Below are positions 1-6,103 of a DNA stretch of 19,073 bases, in pieces. The DNA lies in the NCBI RefSeq assembly GCF_002027555.1, contig NZ_MXAP01000125.1:1-19073 (forward strand). Reading direction: 5' to 3'. Below the pieces are notes generated by a model. It made no database searches. It was given only the letters and a program-made list of their open reading frames with translations, and was not told where the DNA came from. The position numbers and the translations under genes are program-made. Source of the DNA: Moraxella equi (GTDB lineage: Bacteria > Pseudomonadota > Gammaproteobacteria > Pseudomonadales > Moraxellaceae). Each line of letters starts with the position of its first letter. Within the stretch, counting starts at the first letter, position 1.

Positions 1-115
1 GGTTCGGTTGGTATATTTTATTGGCGTTTGACAAAATGTCACGCTTTCATCCGTTTTACATAAAATGGCTATTTGACGACTTATGCTTAACGAGCTTAAT
101 ATTTGCCACAGACTA

Positions 116-168
116 GTAGAGGCGTGTTAAACACGCCATCTTTAAAGGCTTGCAAAGCCAGCCCCTAC
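116..168. repeat. REP-like double-hairpin element
   Basis: Two small perfect hairpins lie side by side. GGCGTGT/ACACGCC (121-127 with 131-137) has a 3-base loop, and GGCTT/AAGCC (147-151 with 155-159) also has a 3-base loop. They are enclosed by imperfect outer arms GTAGAGGC (116-123) and GCCCCTAC (161-168), which pair at 7 of 8 positions. Compact GTAG...CTAC-bounded palindromes of this type resemble the dispersed REP elements of many bacterial genomes, but that family assignment is an inference. No REP-associated transposase is in the window. Confidence 0.45.
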
Positions 169-201
169 ATCTATACATTGTGAATTTGTGGTAATTTTAA
201 A
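160..201 (-). repeat. Dispersed repeat, copy 1 (inverted partner at 17994-18036)
   Basis: Positions 182-201 are the exact reverse complement of 17994-18013 (20 bases). The match continues with 16 of 20 identities between the reverse complement of 160-179 and 18017-18036. This copy overlaps the end of the REP-like palindrome. The rest of 1-342 is AT-rich and shows no convincing gene. Confidence 0.6.
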
Positions 202-304
202 TTTTTGATACTGTAATTTAACAATTAAGCCAAACCTAAATTTATGCCATGTTGAGCCATCGAATTATTTTCATAAAACCCATTTGATAAACCCACACAA
301 ACAA

Positions 305-336
305 AAACACCAAAACTTAATCAAGTTTTGGTGTTT
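305..336 (-). terminator. Rho-independent terminator of tRNA-Arg
   Basis: A perfect 14-bp stem (305-318 with 323-336) has a 4-base loop. Read on the minus strand it is followed by a T-rich run. It lies 7 bases beyond the CCA end of the tRNA-Arg gene, so it is the natural terminator of that transcript. Confidence 0.8.
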
Positions 337-342
337 GGTATA

Positions 343-419
343 TGGCGCACCCGGAGAGATTCGAACTCCCGACCCCTTAGTTCGTAGCCAAGTGCTCTAT
401 CCAACTGAGCTACGGGTGC
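343..419 (-). tRNA. tRNA-Arg (anticodon ACG)
   Basis: The minus strand folds into a complete cloverleaf. The acceptor stem GCACCCG/CGGGTGC pairs fully, the D-arm is GCTC...GAGC, and the anticodon loop CTACGAA contains ACG. The T-arm GGGAG-TTCGAAT-CTCTC is canonical and the CCA end is encoded. The ACG anticodon, normally edited to ICG, reads CGU, CGC and CGA arginine codons. The gene has its own promoter and terminator, so it is probably transcribed separately from tRNA-Ser. Confidence 0.95.
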
Positions 420-467
420 AGTACAACTGATGTGATTATCAATCTTTACCACTCGTTGTGGTCGGCT

Positions 468-495
468 ATTATACACTAAAAATTTAGTATGTCAA
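468..495 (-). promoter_or_regulatory. Consensus sigma-70 promoter of tRNA-Arg
   Basis: On the minus strand a perfect TTGACA (490-495) is followed after 16 bases by a perfect TATAAT (468-473). This would start transcription about 40 bases before the mature tRNA-Arg 5' end. The match to the housekeeping consensus suits a strong stable-RNA promoter. The spacer contains a small palindrome (CTAAA/TTTAG). Confidence 0.8.
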
Positions 496-522
496 GCCTT
501 TTTATTTATTTTTTAAAATAAA

Positions 523-612
523 TGGCGGTGACGGAGGGATTCGAACCCTCGATACAGTTTCCCGTATGCATCCTTAGCAGGGATGTGGTTTCAGCCACTC
601 ACCCACGTCACC
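523..612 (-). tRNA. tRNA-Ser (anticodon GCT)
   Basis: The minus-strand sequence forms a class II tRNA of 90 bases. The acceptor stem GGTGACG/CGTCACC pairs fully and the anticodon loop CTGCTAA contains GCT. There is a long variable arm, as expected for serine tRNAs, then the T-arm GAGGG-TTCGAAT-CCCTC and an encoded CCA. It decodes AGC and AGU. No strong terminator follows; only an AT-only hairpin is visible before the tRNA-Arg promoter. Confidence 0.95.
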
Positions 613-619
613 ATTTTGA

Positions 620-635
620 TTGACAAATTTGTCAA
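620..635. promoter_or_regulatory. 16-bp perfect palindrome in tRNA-Ser leader
   Basis: TTGACAAATTTGTCAA is a perfect 16-bp palindrome. It sits between the predicted -10 box and the 5' end of tRNA-Ser and contains a TTGACA hexamer on each strand. It could be an operator, a leader hairpin that guides tRNA 5' processing, or a divergent -35 pair. The sequence cannot decide between these. Confidence 0.4.
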
Positions 636-650
636 AAGCTGTGGGCGATG

Positions 651-678
651 ATTATAGCAAAGTTTGGCAAAAATGCAA
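651..678 (-). promoter_or_regulatory. Promoter of tRNA-Ser
   Basis: The minus strand reads TTGCAT (673-678), a 16-base spacer, then TATAAT (651-656), about 40 bases ahead of the tRNA 5' end. The rest of the gap up to 883 has no convincing gene. It holds two mutually exclusive AT-rich hairpins, pairing 678-687 with 720-729 or 681-691 with 706-716. Confidence 0.65.
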
Positions 679-883
679 GGGGTTTTTTAAATTTTTGTGA
701 TAAATTTTAAAAAACCATCAAAAACCCCTGCCAAATCCATCGCCATACACCATAAAAATTGACACCATCATCACCCCTACACACTTTTGCTCAGCATATT
801 TTGCAAAAACATCCCCCAACGAACCAAACTGATTTTAGATGATTTAGCAAATCGGTTTGGTAAATGGCTTGGTAAGCCACTTT

Positions 884-915
884 AAAAAACCCCTGTCATC
901 AAACAAGGGATTTTT
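884..915 (-). terminator. Terminator of the AbgT/MtrF-family gene
   Basis: On the minus strand, 15 bases past the stop codon, an imperfect GC-containing stem is formed by AATCCCTTG and CAGGGGTT around an 8-base loop. A run of six T follows. One bulge and one G-T pair make it imperfect, but position and T-tract fit a rho-independent terminator. Confidence 0.6.
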
Positions 916-929
916 ATTATCTGGCAAGA

Positions 930-2501
930 TTAAGGTGTATAATAAGTCGCAGCCCCTGGTCCCACGGGCAAGCCCAAGGCAAACACCCAAATACAAAAGA
1001 GTGCCGTCCACCCCACCAAGAACAAGAGCGAGTACGGAATCATGAGCGACATGAGCGTGCCGACCCCTGTGTCTTTTTTGTAACGAATCGCCACCGCCAT
1101 GATAAGCCCAAAGTAGCTCATCATCGGTGTGATGATGTTGGTGCTACTATCACCGATACGATACGCCGCCTGAATCATCTCTGGGGCATAGCCTGTCAGC
1201 ATGAGCATGGGTACAAAAATCGGTGCGGTAATCGCCCATTGAGCTGATGCCGAGCCGAGCATAAGATTGACAAAAGCACAAATCAAAATAAAGCCCACGA
1301 GCAACAAAGGTCCTGTCAGTCCGATGTCATTTAGGAAATTCGCTCCCGATACCGCCATGACCGAACCGATGTTTGACCAATTAAAAAAGGCGGTAAACTG
1401 GGCAGCAAAAAACACCAGCACGATGTACATACTGAGCGAACTCATGGCAGCACTCATGGCATCCACCACGTCATCATTGCTCTTGATGGTGCCTGTAATC
1501 TTACCATACACAATCCCTGGAATGGCAAAGAACACAAAGATAAACACCACAATCCCATGCAAAAATGGCGAGCCTGCCACAAGCCCTGTCTCAGGATGTC
1601 TTAAAATCCCGTCTGCAGGCACAATCGTCCATGCCAGTAGCAAACAAAAAATCAGCATGGACACGCCCGACCAAACCAGTCCCTTCTTTTCTAAGGCGGT
1701 CAGTCGCTCCACCTTGCTATCAAGCACGCTTGGGTCATCGGCGTCATCAGGGTTGTATTTACCCAGTGATGGCTCCACGATTTTTTCGGTGACAAAGTAG
1801 CCAATACCACTCACCAAAAACGTACTTGCCGCCATAAAATACCAGTTGGCTTCTGCTCCCACGACATAGTCAGGGTCAATGATGCGTGCCGCTTCTTGGC
1901 TAATACCCGACAGTAGTGGGTCAACCGTACCAAGCAATAAGTTGGCACTATAACCACCCGACACGCCTGCAAAGGCAGCGGCAAGTCCTGCCAGCGGATG
2001 TCTGCCCAACGAATGAAAAATCATCGCCGCCAGAGGAATTAGCACCACATAGCCAAGCTCAGCAGCGGTGTTTGACATAATACCTGCAAAGACCACCACA
2101 AAAGTCACCATCTTTGGCGGAGCATTCATGACAAGCCCCCGAAGAGCTGCCGAAATCATGCCCGACCGCTCAGCAATACCCACCCCGAGCAGGGCAACAA
2201 GTACCGTTCCCAGTGGCACAAAGCCTGTGAAATTGGACACAAGATTCTCAACAATCTTGGCAAGCCCATCACCATTTAAGAGATTGACAACATAAATCAT
2301 GCCGTCTTCACTACGCCCCTTTGCCCCTTCTGGGCGTGGGTCAGCCACCGATACGCCCATCATCGACATGATTGCCGACAACACAAACAGGATAGCCGAC
2401 ATCCATACAAATAAAATGGCAGGGTGTGGCAACAAATTGCCAAGCCACTCTACGCCCTTTAAAAATCTCTGCATGCGAGAAGATGTTGCTTTTTCTTGCA
2501 T
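930..2501 (-). CDS. mtrF: AbgT-family transporter, MtrF-like
   Basis: A 523-residue inner-membrane protein with about a dozen hydrophobic segments. From memory of the family it resembles gonococcal MtrF along its whole length. Examples are EWLGNLLPHP at 18-27, the DPRPEGAKG region at 54-62, NFTGFVPLGTVLV at 90-102 and YRIGDSSTNIITPM at 447-460. AbgT proteins export sulfonamides or import p-aminobenzoyl-glutamate. Polar residues of the transport path (D194, W422, R448, D451, P459) appear kept. The ATG at 2501 is preferred over an in-frame TTG 24 bases upstream, because a good Shine-Dalgarno sequence precedes it and the TTG would overlap that site. A weak promoter (TTGTGA, 18 bases, TAATAG) may lie at 2570-2599 on the minus strand. 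No MtrCDE efflux genes are nearby, so substrate and physiological role are not established. Confidence 0.88.
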   Translation of the reverse strand: MQEKATSSRMQRFLKGVEWLGNLLPHPAILFVWMSAILFVLSAIMSMMGVSVADPRPEGAKGRSEDGMIYVVNLLNGDGLAKIVENLVSNFTGFVPLGTVLVALLGVGIAERSGMISAALRGLVMNAPPKMVTFVVVFAGIMSNTAAELGYVVLIPLAAMIFHSLGRHPLAGLAAAFAGVSGGYSANLLLGTVDPLLSGISQEAARIIDPDYVVGAEANWYFMAASTFLVSGIGYFVTEKIVEPSLGKYNPDDADDPSVLDSKVERLTALEKKGLVWSGVSMLIFCLLLAWTIVPADGILRHPETGLVAGSPFLHGIVVFIFVFFAIPGIVYGKITGTIKSNDDVVDAMSAAMSSLSMYIVLVFFAAQFTAFFNWSNIGSVMAVSGANFLNDIGLTGPLLLVGFILICAFVNLMLGSASAQWAITAPIFVPMLMLTGYAPEMIQAAYRIGDSSTNIITPMMSYFGLIMAVAIRYKKDTGVGTLMSLMIPYSLLFLVGWTALFCIWVFALGLPVGPGAATYYTP

Positions 2502-2504
2502 AAT

Positions 2505-2512
2505 CCTTCCTT
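2505..2512 (-). promoter_or_regulatory. Shine-Dalgarno site deciding the transporter start
   Basis: The minus strand reads AAGGAAGG ending three bases before the ATG at 2501. It is one of the few strong ribosome-binding sites in the window. It supports the 523-residue form over an eight-residue N-terminal extension from a TTG. Confidence 0.75.
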
Positions 2513-2667
2513 TTAAAAAACTCAATAAAATCCAACTTTATCAAGTGTTTAGGTGATAAATAAAAAATGCTATTATTCAGCACGGCTATTAAATCACAAC
2601 TTAGTAAGAAAAACAAACTTTTTGGCACAAAACCTATATAATAAAGTTATATATAAACAATAGTCAT

Positions 2668-2692
2668 AAAAAAACCGTCATTAAGACGGTTT
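2668..2692 (-). terminator. Rho-independent terminator, minus strand
   Basis: The stem AAACCGTC/GACGGTTT (2672-2679 with 2685-2692) has a 5-base loop and is followed on the minus strand by a run of T. It would end any transcript coming from erpA about 300 bases upstream. It insulates the transporter gene, which therefore needs its own promoter. Confidence 0.7.
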
Positions 2693-2764
2693 GGTTGCTT
2701 GGCAAATTTGGGTGTTTCAAGTTTAAAGCGTTTAAAATGCTTACATGAAATCTCAAATACTTTT

Positions 2765-2886
2765 GGGCGTGTTGAATATTGGTATTTGCAATGAAAAACA
2801 AGATTTAGCCATTTTTCATGCAAAAATTGACAAAACAATAAGTTTTATCTCATTTTTATAAAATGTTATCAATGTTCAACACACCC
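2765..2886. repeat. MITE-like palindromic element, copy A
   Basis: Terminal arms GGGCGTGTTGAATATT (2765-2780) and 2871-2886 are inverted repeats matching at 14 of 16 positions. Inside are GTATTTGCAATGAAAAA (2782-2798) and GCCATTTTTCATGCAAAAA (2808-2826), which themselves form a near-inverted repeat. Both words recur exactly, in the same order, at 16095-16111 and 16257-16275. The rest of the 2502-2995 gap is AT-rich. A weak hairpin at 2947-2981, just past the erpA stop, lacks a T-tract, and no supported gene is present. Confidence 0.65.
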
Positions 2887-2995
2887 TATTATTTGTTGGT
2901 AAATTTAAAATCACTCGCATTGACAAAGACTATGTAATCAGTCACACCAATCATCCCTTGTCATAAGGCAAGGTTGATTGGATAAGCCCCAAACT

Positions 2996-3328
2996 TTAAA
3001 TCGAAAAAGACGACCCACAGCCACAGGTGGTCGTGGCGTTGGGGTTGTCCACGACAAAGCGAGAGCCTTCAAGCCCTTCGATGTAGTCAATCGTTGAGCC
3101 GTGTAGATACTGATAGCTAAGACTGTCCACCACGAGCGTGGCATCGCCATTGTCAAAGGTGGCATCGTCATCGTCTAGCTCATCGGCAAAATCAAAGCCG
3201 TAGGAGAAACCCGAACAGCCACCGCCTGTGACATAGACCCGAAGCATGAGCTCATGATTGCCTTCGGCATCTTTTAGTTTTTGTAATTTTTTGGCGGCGT
3301 TGTCGGTTAGGGTCATGACGTTTTGCAT
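2996..3328 (-). CDS. erpA: Iron-sulfur cluster insertion protein ErpA
   Basis: A 110-residue A-type Fe-S carrier. The three invariant cysteines are present: C38 in VTGGGCSGF and C102/C104 in the terminal [10 protein letters not shown]. The signature [17 protein letters not shown] is typical of ErpA rather than IscA or SufA. The length matches E. coli ErpA (114 residues). A-type carriers take [4Fe-4S] clusters from the Isc machinery and deliver them to apo-enzymes such as those of isoprenoid synthesis. The gene stands alone, divergent from the ABC-F gene, with a TATAAT box about 40 bases upstream of its ATG. The Shine-Dalgarno sequence is weak (AGAGAA). A second in-frame ATG at codon 5 is less likely but possible. 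Confidence 0.95.
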   Translation of the reverse strand: MQNVMTLTDNAAKKLQKLKDAEGNHELMLRVYVTGGGCSGFSYGFDFADELDDDDATFDNGDATLVVDSLSYQYLHGSTIDYIEGLEGSRFVVDNPNATTTCGCGSSFSI

Positions 3329-3368
3329 GGTTTTTCTCTTTTTAAAATTTTTACAATTCTTAGGGATA

Positions 3369-3374
3369 ATTATA
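3369..3374 (-). promoter_or_regulatory. -10 box for erpA
   Basis: A perfect TATAAT on the minus strand lies 41 bases upstream of the erpA start. No clear -35 hexamer is seen at 16-18 bases. It forms one arm of an 8-bp inverted repeat (ATTATACC 3369-3376 with GGTATAAT 3405-3412) whose other arm is the opposite-strand -10 box. Confidence 0.45.
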
Positions 3375-3406
3375 CCATAATAAGCCCAAATTTTAGCGAT
3401 ACAAGG

Positions 3407-3412
3407 TATAAT
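3407..3412 (+). promoter_or_regulatory. -10 box for the ABC-F/J-domain operon
   Basis: A perfect TATAAT on the plus strand lies 30 bases before the ABC-F ATG. A second TATAAT at 3423-3428 is probably too close to the start codon. The -35 region is not recognisable. The box is symmetric to the erpA -10 box. Confidence 0.45.
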
Positions 3413-3442
3413 GGATAATTTTTATAATTTACACAAAAAACC

Positions 3443-5374
3443 ATGATAGAACTCTCCCAAGTCGCCGTCCGCCGAGACGGTCGCCTGCTGTTTAGCGGGG
3501 TCAGCCTACAACTTCATCAAGGTCAAACCATAGGTCTCACTGGCAACAACGGCACAGGCAAATCCACGCTGTTCGCCACACTCTTAGGCGAGCATGGCAC
3601 GGACGTGGGCAGTGTGTCCATGCCAAAGGATTGGCAGATTGCTCACATGGCACAAGAAGTCCACGCCAGCGAGCAGAGTGCCCTAGACTATGTGCTATCA
3701 GGCGATGATGAGTGGTATCGTCTTAACGACAAAATCCAAAACCAATCCGCCCTATCCGAGCATGACATCGCCCCCATTTACCAAAGGTTTGATGAGATAG
3801 ACGGCTACCGCACGCCGTCTAAGGCAAGTCAGATTTTGTCAGGGCTAGGATTTGGCGAGCATGAACATGACAGGCAGGTGCGTGAGTTCTCGGGGGGTTG
3901 GCGAATGCGGTTGAACCTAGCTCGCACGCTCATGCACCGAGCGGACGTACTACTCCTTGATGAGCCGACCAACCATTTGGATTTGGACGCGATTTTATGG
4001 CTCGAAGATTGGCTTGGCAAATTTGGCGGTCTCATCATCGTCATCAGCCACGACCAAGCCTTTATGGACACGATTTGCACGCACATCGCCCACATCGAAC
4101 ACGGCAAAATCACCCTGTACACGGGTAATTATAGCCAATTTATCCGCACGCGTGCCGAACGCCTAGCCCAACAGCAACAAGCCTTTGAACGCCAAGAAGC
4201 GATTAAGGCTCACCTTGAAAACTTCATTCGCCGTTTTGGGGTAAAAGCCACCAAAGCCAAACAAGCCCAAAGCCGTGTCAAACAGCTTGCCAACATGACC
4301 GACATCACTCCCGTCATGGCGGACAGTGAGTTTAGTTTTGCGTTTTATCCGCCTACCGCCTTATCATCACCGCTCATCAGCCTAGATAATGCGTCTATCG
4401 GCTATGATAAGCCCTTGATAAATAAGGTCAATTTGCAAATCACGCCCGACACACGGCTTGGCGTACTTGGGGCAAATGGGGCAGGCAAAAGTACACTGAT
4501 TAAGGCACTTGTGGGCGATTTACCGCTACTTTCAGGCACGCACCGAGCGTCTGATAATCTCATGCTTGGCTATTTTAACCAGCACCAAATGGACGCATTG
4601 GACGAATCTGCCACCCCGCTCATTTTACTAAGACGGCTGGCTGGCACGACATCGGACACGGATTTGCGGGCGTTTTTAGGCAGTTTTAATTTTAAAGGCG
4701 ATAAAATTGACACGTCTTGCCGTCTGTTTTCTGGGGGTGAAAAGGCACGGCTCACGCTCGCTCTCATCGTCTGGGAACGCCCCAACGTGCTGGTGCTGGA
4801 CGAGCCAACCAACCACCTTGACCTATCCATGCGTAACGCTCTCATGCTCGCCCTACAAAACTATGACGGGGCGTTAATCCTAGTCTCGCACGATAGGGAT
4901 TTGGTGATGAATGTCTGCGACAATCTCATGCTCGTGGCGGGCGGACGAGCGGACGAGTTCACGGGCGACATGGCGGACTATGCTGAGCATTTAAGACAGG
5001 CTCGCCTTGCCAAAGTCGCTCAAAATAAGGCAGAAATCAAAGAAAACAAAACCGACACCACCACAACCGTCAGCGACAAACCTGCCTTGTCCAAAGAAGA
5101 AATTCGCAAAAAAAATGCCGAAAACCGCCAAAAAACCGCTCCACTTCGTAAAGAGATTGAAAAATTAGAAAAACAGTTGGACAAACTGACAAATGAGCTT
5201 GGCGAGATTGAACACGCCTTATCCGACCAAAGTCTGTACGATGATGACAAAAAGGATAAGTTACTAAATCTGCTCACCAAACAAAGCGAATTGCAAAAAC
5301 AAGTGGCGGACATTGAAGAAAATTTACTGTTAAAAATGGACGAACTTGAAACGTTGGAGAATGCCCTGTCGTGA
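3443..5374 (+). CDS. yheS: ABC-F family ATPase, YheS-like
   Basis: A 643-residue soluble tandem ABC ATPase with no membrane segments. The first domain has Walker A GNNGTGKST (34-42), signature FSGGWRMRLN (149-158) and Walker B LLLDEPTNHLD (170-180). The second has Walker A GANGAGKST (343-351), signature FSGGEKARL (429-437) and Walker B VLVLDEPTNHLD (449-460). A charged inter-domain linker containing the RFGVKATKAKQAQSR motif (264-278) and a long C-terminal coiled coil (about 550-640) match E. coli YheS in order and length. ABC-F proteins of this type bind the ribosomal E site and act in translation rather than transport. The stop codon overlaps the start of the J-domain gene by 4 bases, so the two are probably translationally coupled. 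Closeness to an antibiotic-resistance ABC-F is not indicated. Confidence 0.93.
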   Translation: MIELSQVAVRRDGRLLFSGVSLQLHQGQTIGLTGNNGTGKSTLFATLLGEHGTDVGSVSMPKDWQIAHMAQEVHASEQSALDYVLSGDDEWYRLNDKIQNQSALSEHDIAPIYQRFDEIDGYRTPSKASQILSGLGFGEHEHDRQVREFSGGWRMRLNLARTLMHRADVLLLDEPTNHLDLDAILWLEDWLGKFGGLIIVISHDQAFMDTICTHIAHIEHGKITLYTGNYSQFIRTRAERLAQQQQAFERQEAIKAHLENFIRRFGVKATKAKQAQSRVKQLANMTDITPVMADSEFSFAFYPPTALSSPLISLDNASIGYDKPLINKVNLQITPDTRLGVLGANGAGKSTLIKALVGDLPLLSGTHRASDNLMLGYFNQHQMDALDESATPLILLRRLAGTTSDTDLRAFLGSFNFKGDKIDTSCRLFSGGEKARLTLALIVWERPNVLVLDEPTNHLDLSMRNALMLALQNYDGALILVSHDRDLVMNVCDNLMLVAGGRADEFTGDMADYAEHLRQARLAKVAQNKAEIKENKTDTTTTVSDKPALSKEEIRKKNAENRQKTAPLRKEIEKLEKQLDKLTNELGEIEHALSDQSLYDDDKKDKLLNLLTKQSELQKQVADIEENLLLKMDELETLENALS

Positions 5375-6018
5375 AAAAACAGCCCCCCAAACACGATTAT
5401 TATGCCATTTTAGGCGTGCCAAAATCCGCCAGCACGGACGACATCAAGCACACCTACCGCCAGCTTGCCAAACGCCACCACCCCGACCGTGCAGGCGAAG
5501 GCGGACAAATCGTGCTAATAAACGAAGCCTACGCCACCCTAAAAGACCCCAAAAAACGTGCCGAATATGACATGTATCACGCTGTCTATTTTAGCGTGGT
5601 GGGCAAATTGACCCAAAAAATCAACCAAGAACTCCAAAAATCACCCACCATCATGGCAAATTTACAAAAATTTGAAACAAACGCCCAAAGATTTGCCAAC
5701 TTTGCCGAAAAACGTATCCACGAATTACAAAGAGATTGGCAAGCAGATAAGGGCATTTTTAAAAATGCCAAGGCCCTATTTGCCAAAGCCCAAACCATCA
5801 TCACCCAAACCGCCAAAGAAGCAAGCAGACCCCCCAAAGACACCCCACCCACGCTCGTCATCAGTAGGGAGCTTAGTCAGCAGGGCGGACAAATCACCTT
5901 TACCCATCAAGGTCGCACCGTTCGCACCACACTCCCACAGGGTCTGACAGACGGCTCACAAATCAAGCTCACGATTGGGGGTGTGGGGGTGTGGTTTGTG
6001 ATACGGATTGCCAATTAA
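5371..6018 (+). CDS. Short J-domain protein (DnaJ-like)
   Basis: A 215-residue protein starting at GTG inside the overlap GTGA with the upstream gene. Residues 8-67 are a J domain (HDYYAILGV..., HPD at 37-39, then the INEAYATLKDPKKRAEYD helix), so it should stimulate ATP hydrolysis by an Hsp70 such as DnaK. There is no G/F-rich region and no CXXCXGXG zinc centre. Residues 72-150 are helical and charged. Residues 163-213 (LVISRELSQQGG... TLPQGLTDGSQIKLTIGG) resemble a single piece of the DnaJ C-terminal client-binding beta domain. It is therefore not DnaJ itself but a reduced co-chaperone. Its coupling to a ribosome-associated ABC-F ATPase suggests a role around translation or folding of new chains, which is an inference. 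Confidence 0.85.
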   Translation: MKKQPPKHDYYAILGVPKSASTDDIKHTYRQLAKRHHPDRAGEGGQIVLINEAYATLKDPKKRAEYDMYHAVYFSVVGKLTQKINQELQKSPTIMANLQKFETNAQRFANFAEKRIHELQRDWQADKGIFKNAKALFAKAQTIITQTAKEASRPPKDTPPTLVISRELSQQGGQITFTHQGRTVRTTLPQGLTDGSQIKLTIGGVGVWFVIRIAN

Positions 6019-6035
6019 CATACATGGATAGAAAA

Positions 6036-6094
6036 GTGCTGATGACTGGATTTTTACCCAAAAATTTTATAAACTAAACCAAATTCATCAGCAC
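6036..6094 (+). promoter_or_regulatory. 10-bp inverted repeat ahead of the helicase start
   Basis: GTGCTGATGA (6036-6045) and TCATCAGCAC (6085-6094) are perfect inverted arms around a 39-base AT-rich loop. The right arm ends 9 bases before the helicase ATG. A TATAAA-like -10 (6068-6073) lies in the loop, and there is no Shine-Dalgarno sequence before the ATG. It may be a repressor operator pair or an RNA hairpin controlling the start. It lacks the T-tract of a terminator. Confidence 0.45.
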
Positions 6095-6103
6095 CCAAAC
6101 CCC

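Noticed and set aside
678..729. Alternative AT-rich hairpins as an attenuator or riboswitch
   Set aside because: There is no downstream gene in the right orientation, and the stems are mostly A-T pairs expected by chance in this composition.
1267..1800. 177-codon plus-strand ORF inside the transporter gene
   Set aside because: It is antisense to a well-supported membrane protein gene, and its composition is a shadow of that gene.
2502..2525. TTG start giving eight extra residues to the transporter
   Set aside because: The extension contains the strong Shine-Dalgarno site of the ATG at 2501.
2647..2838. 63-codon minus-strand ORF between the transporter and erpA
   Set aside because: It runs through the MITE-like repeat and the terminator hairpin, has no ribosome-binding site and resembles no protein I know.
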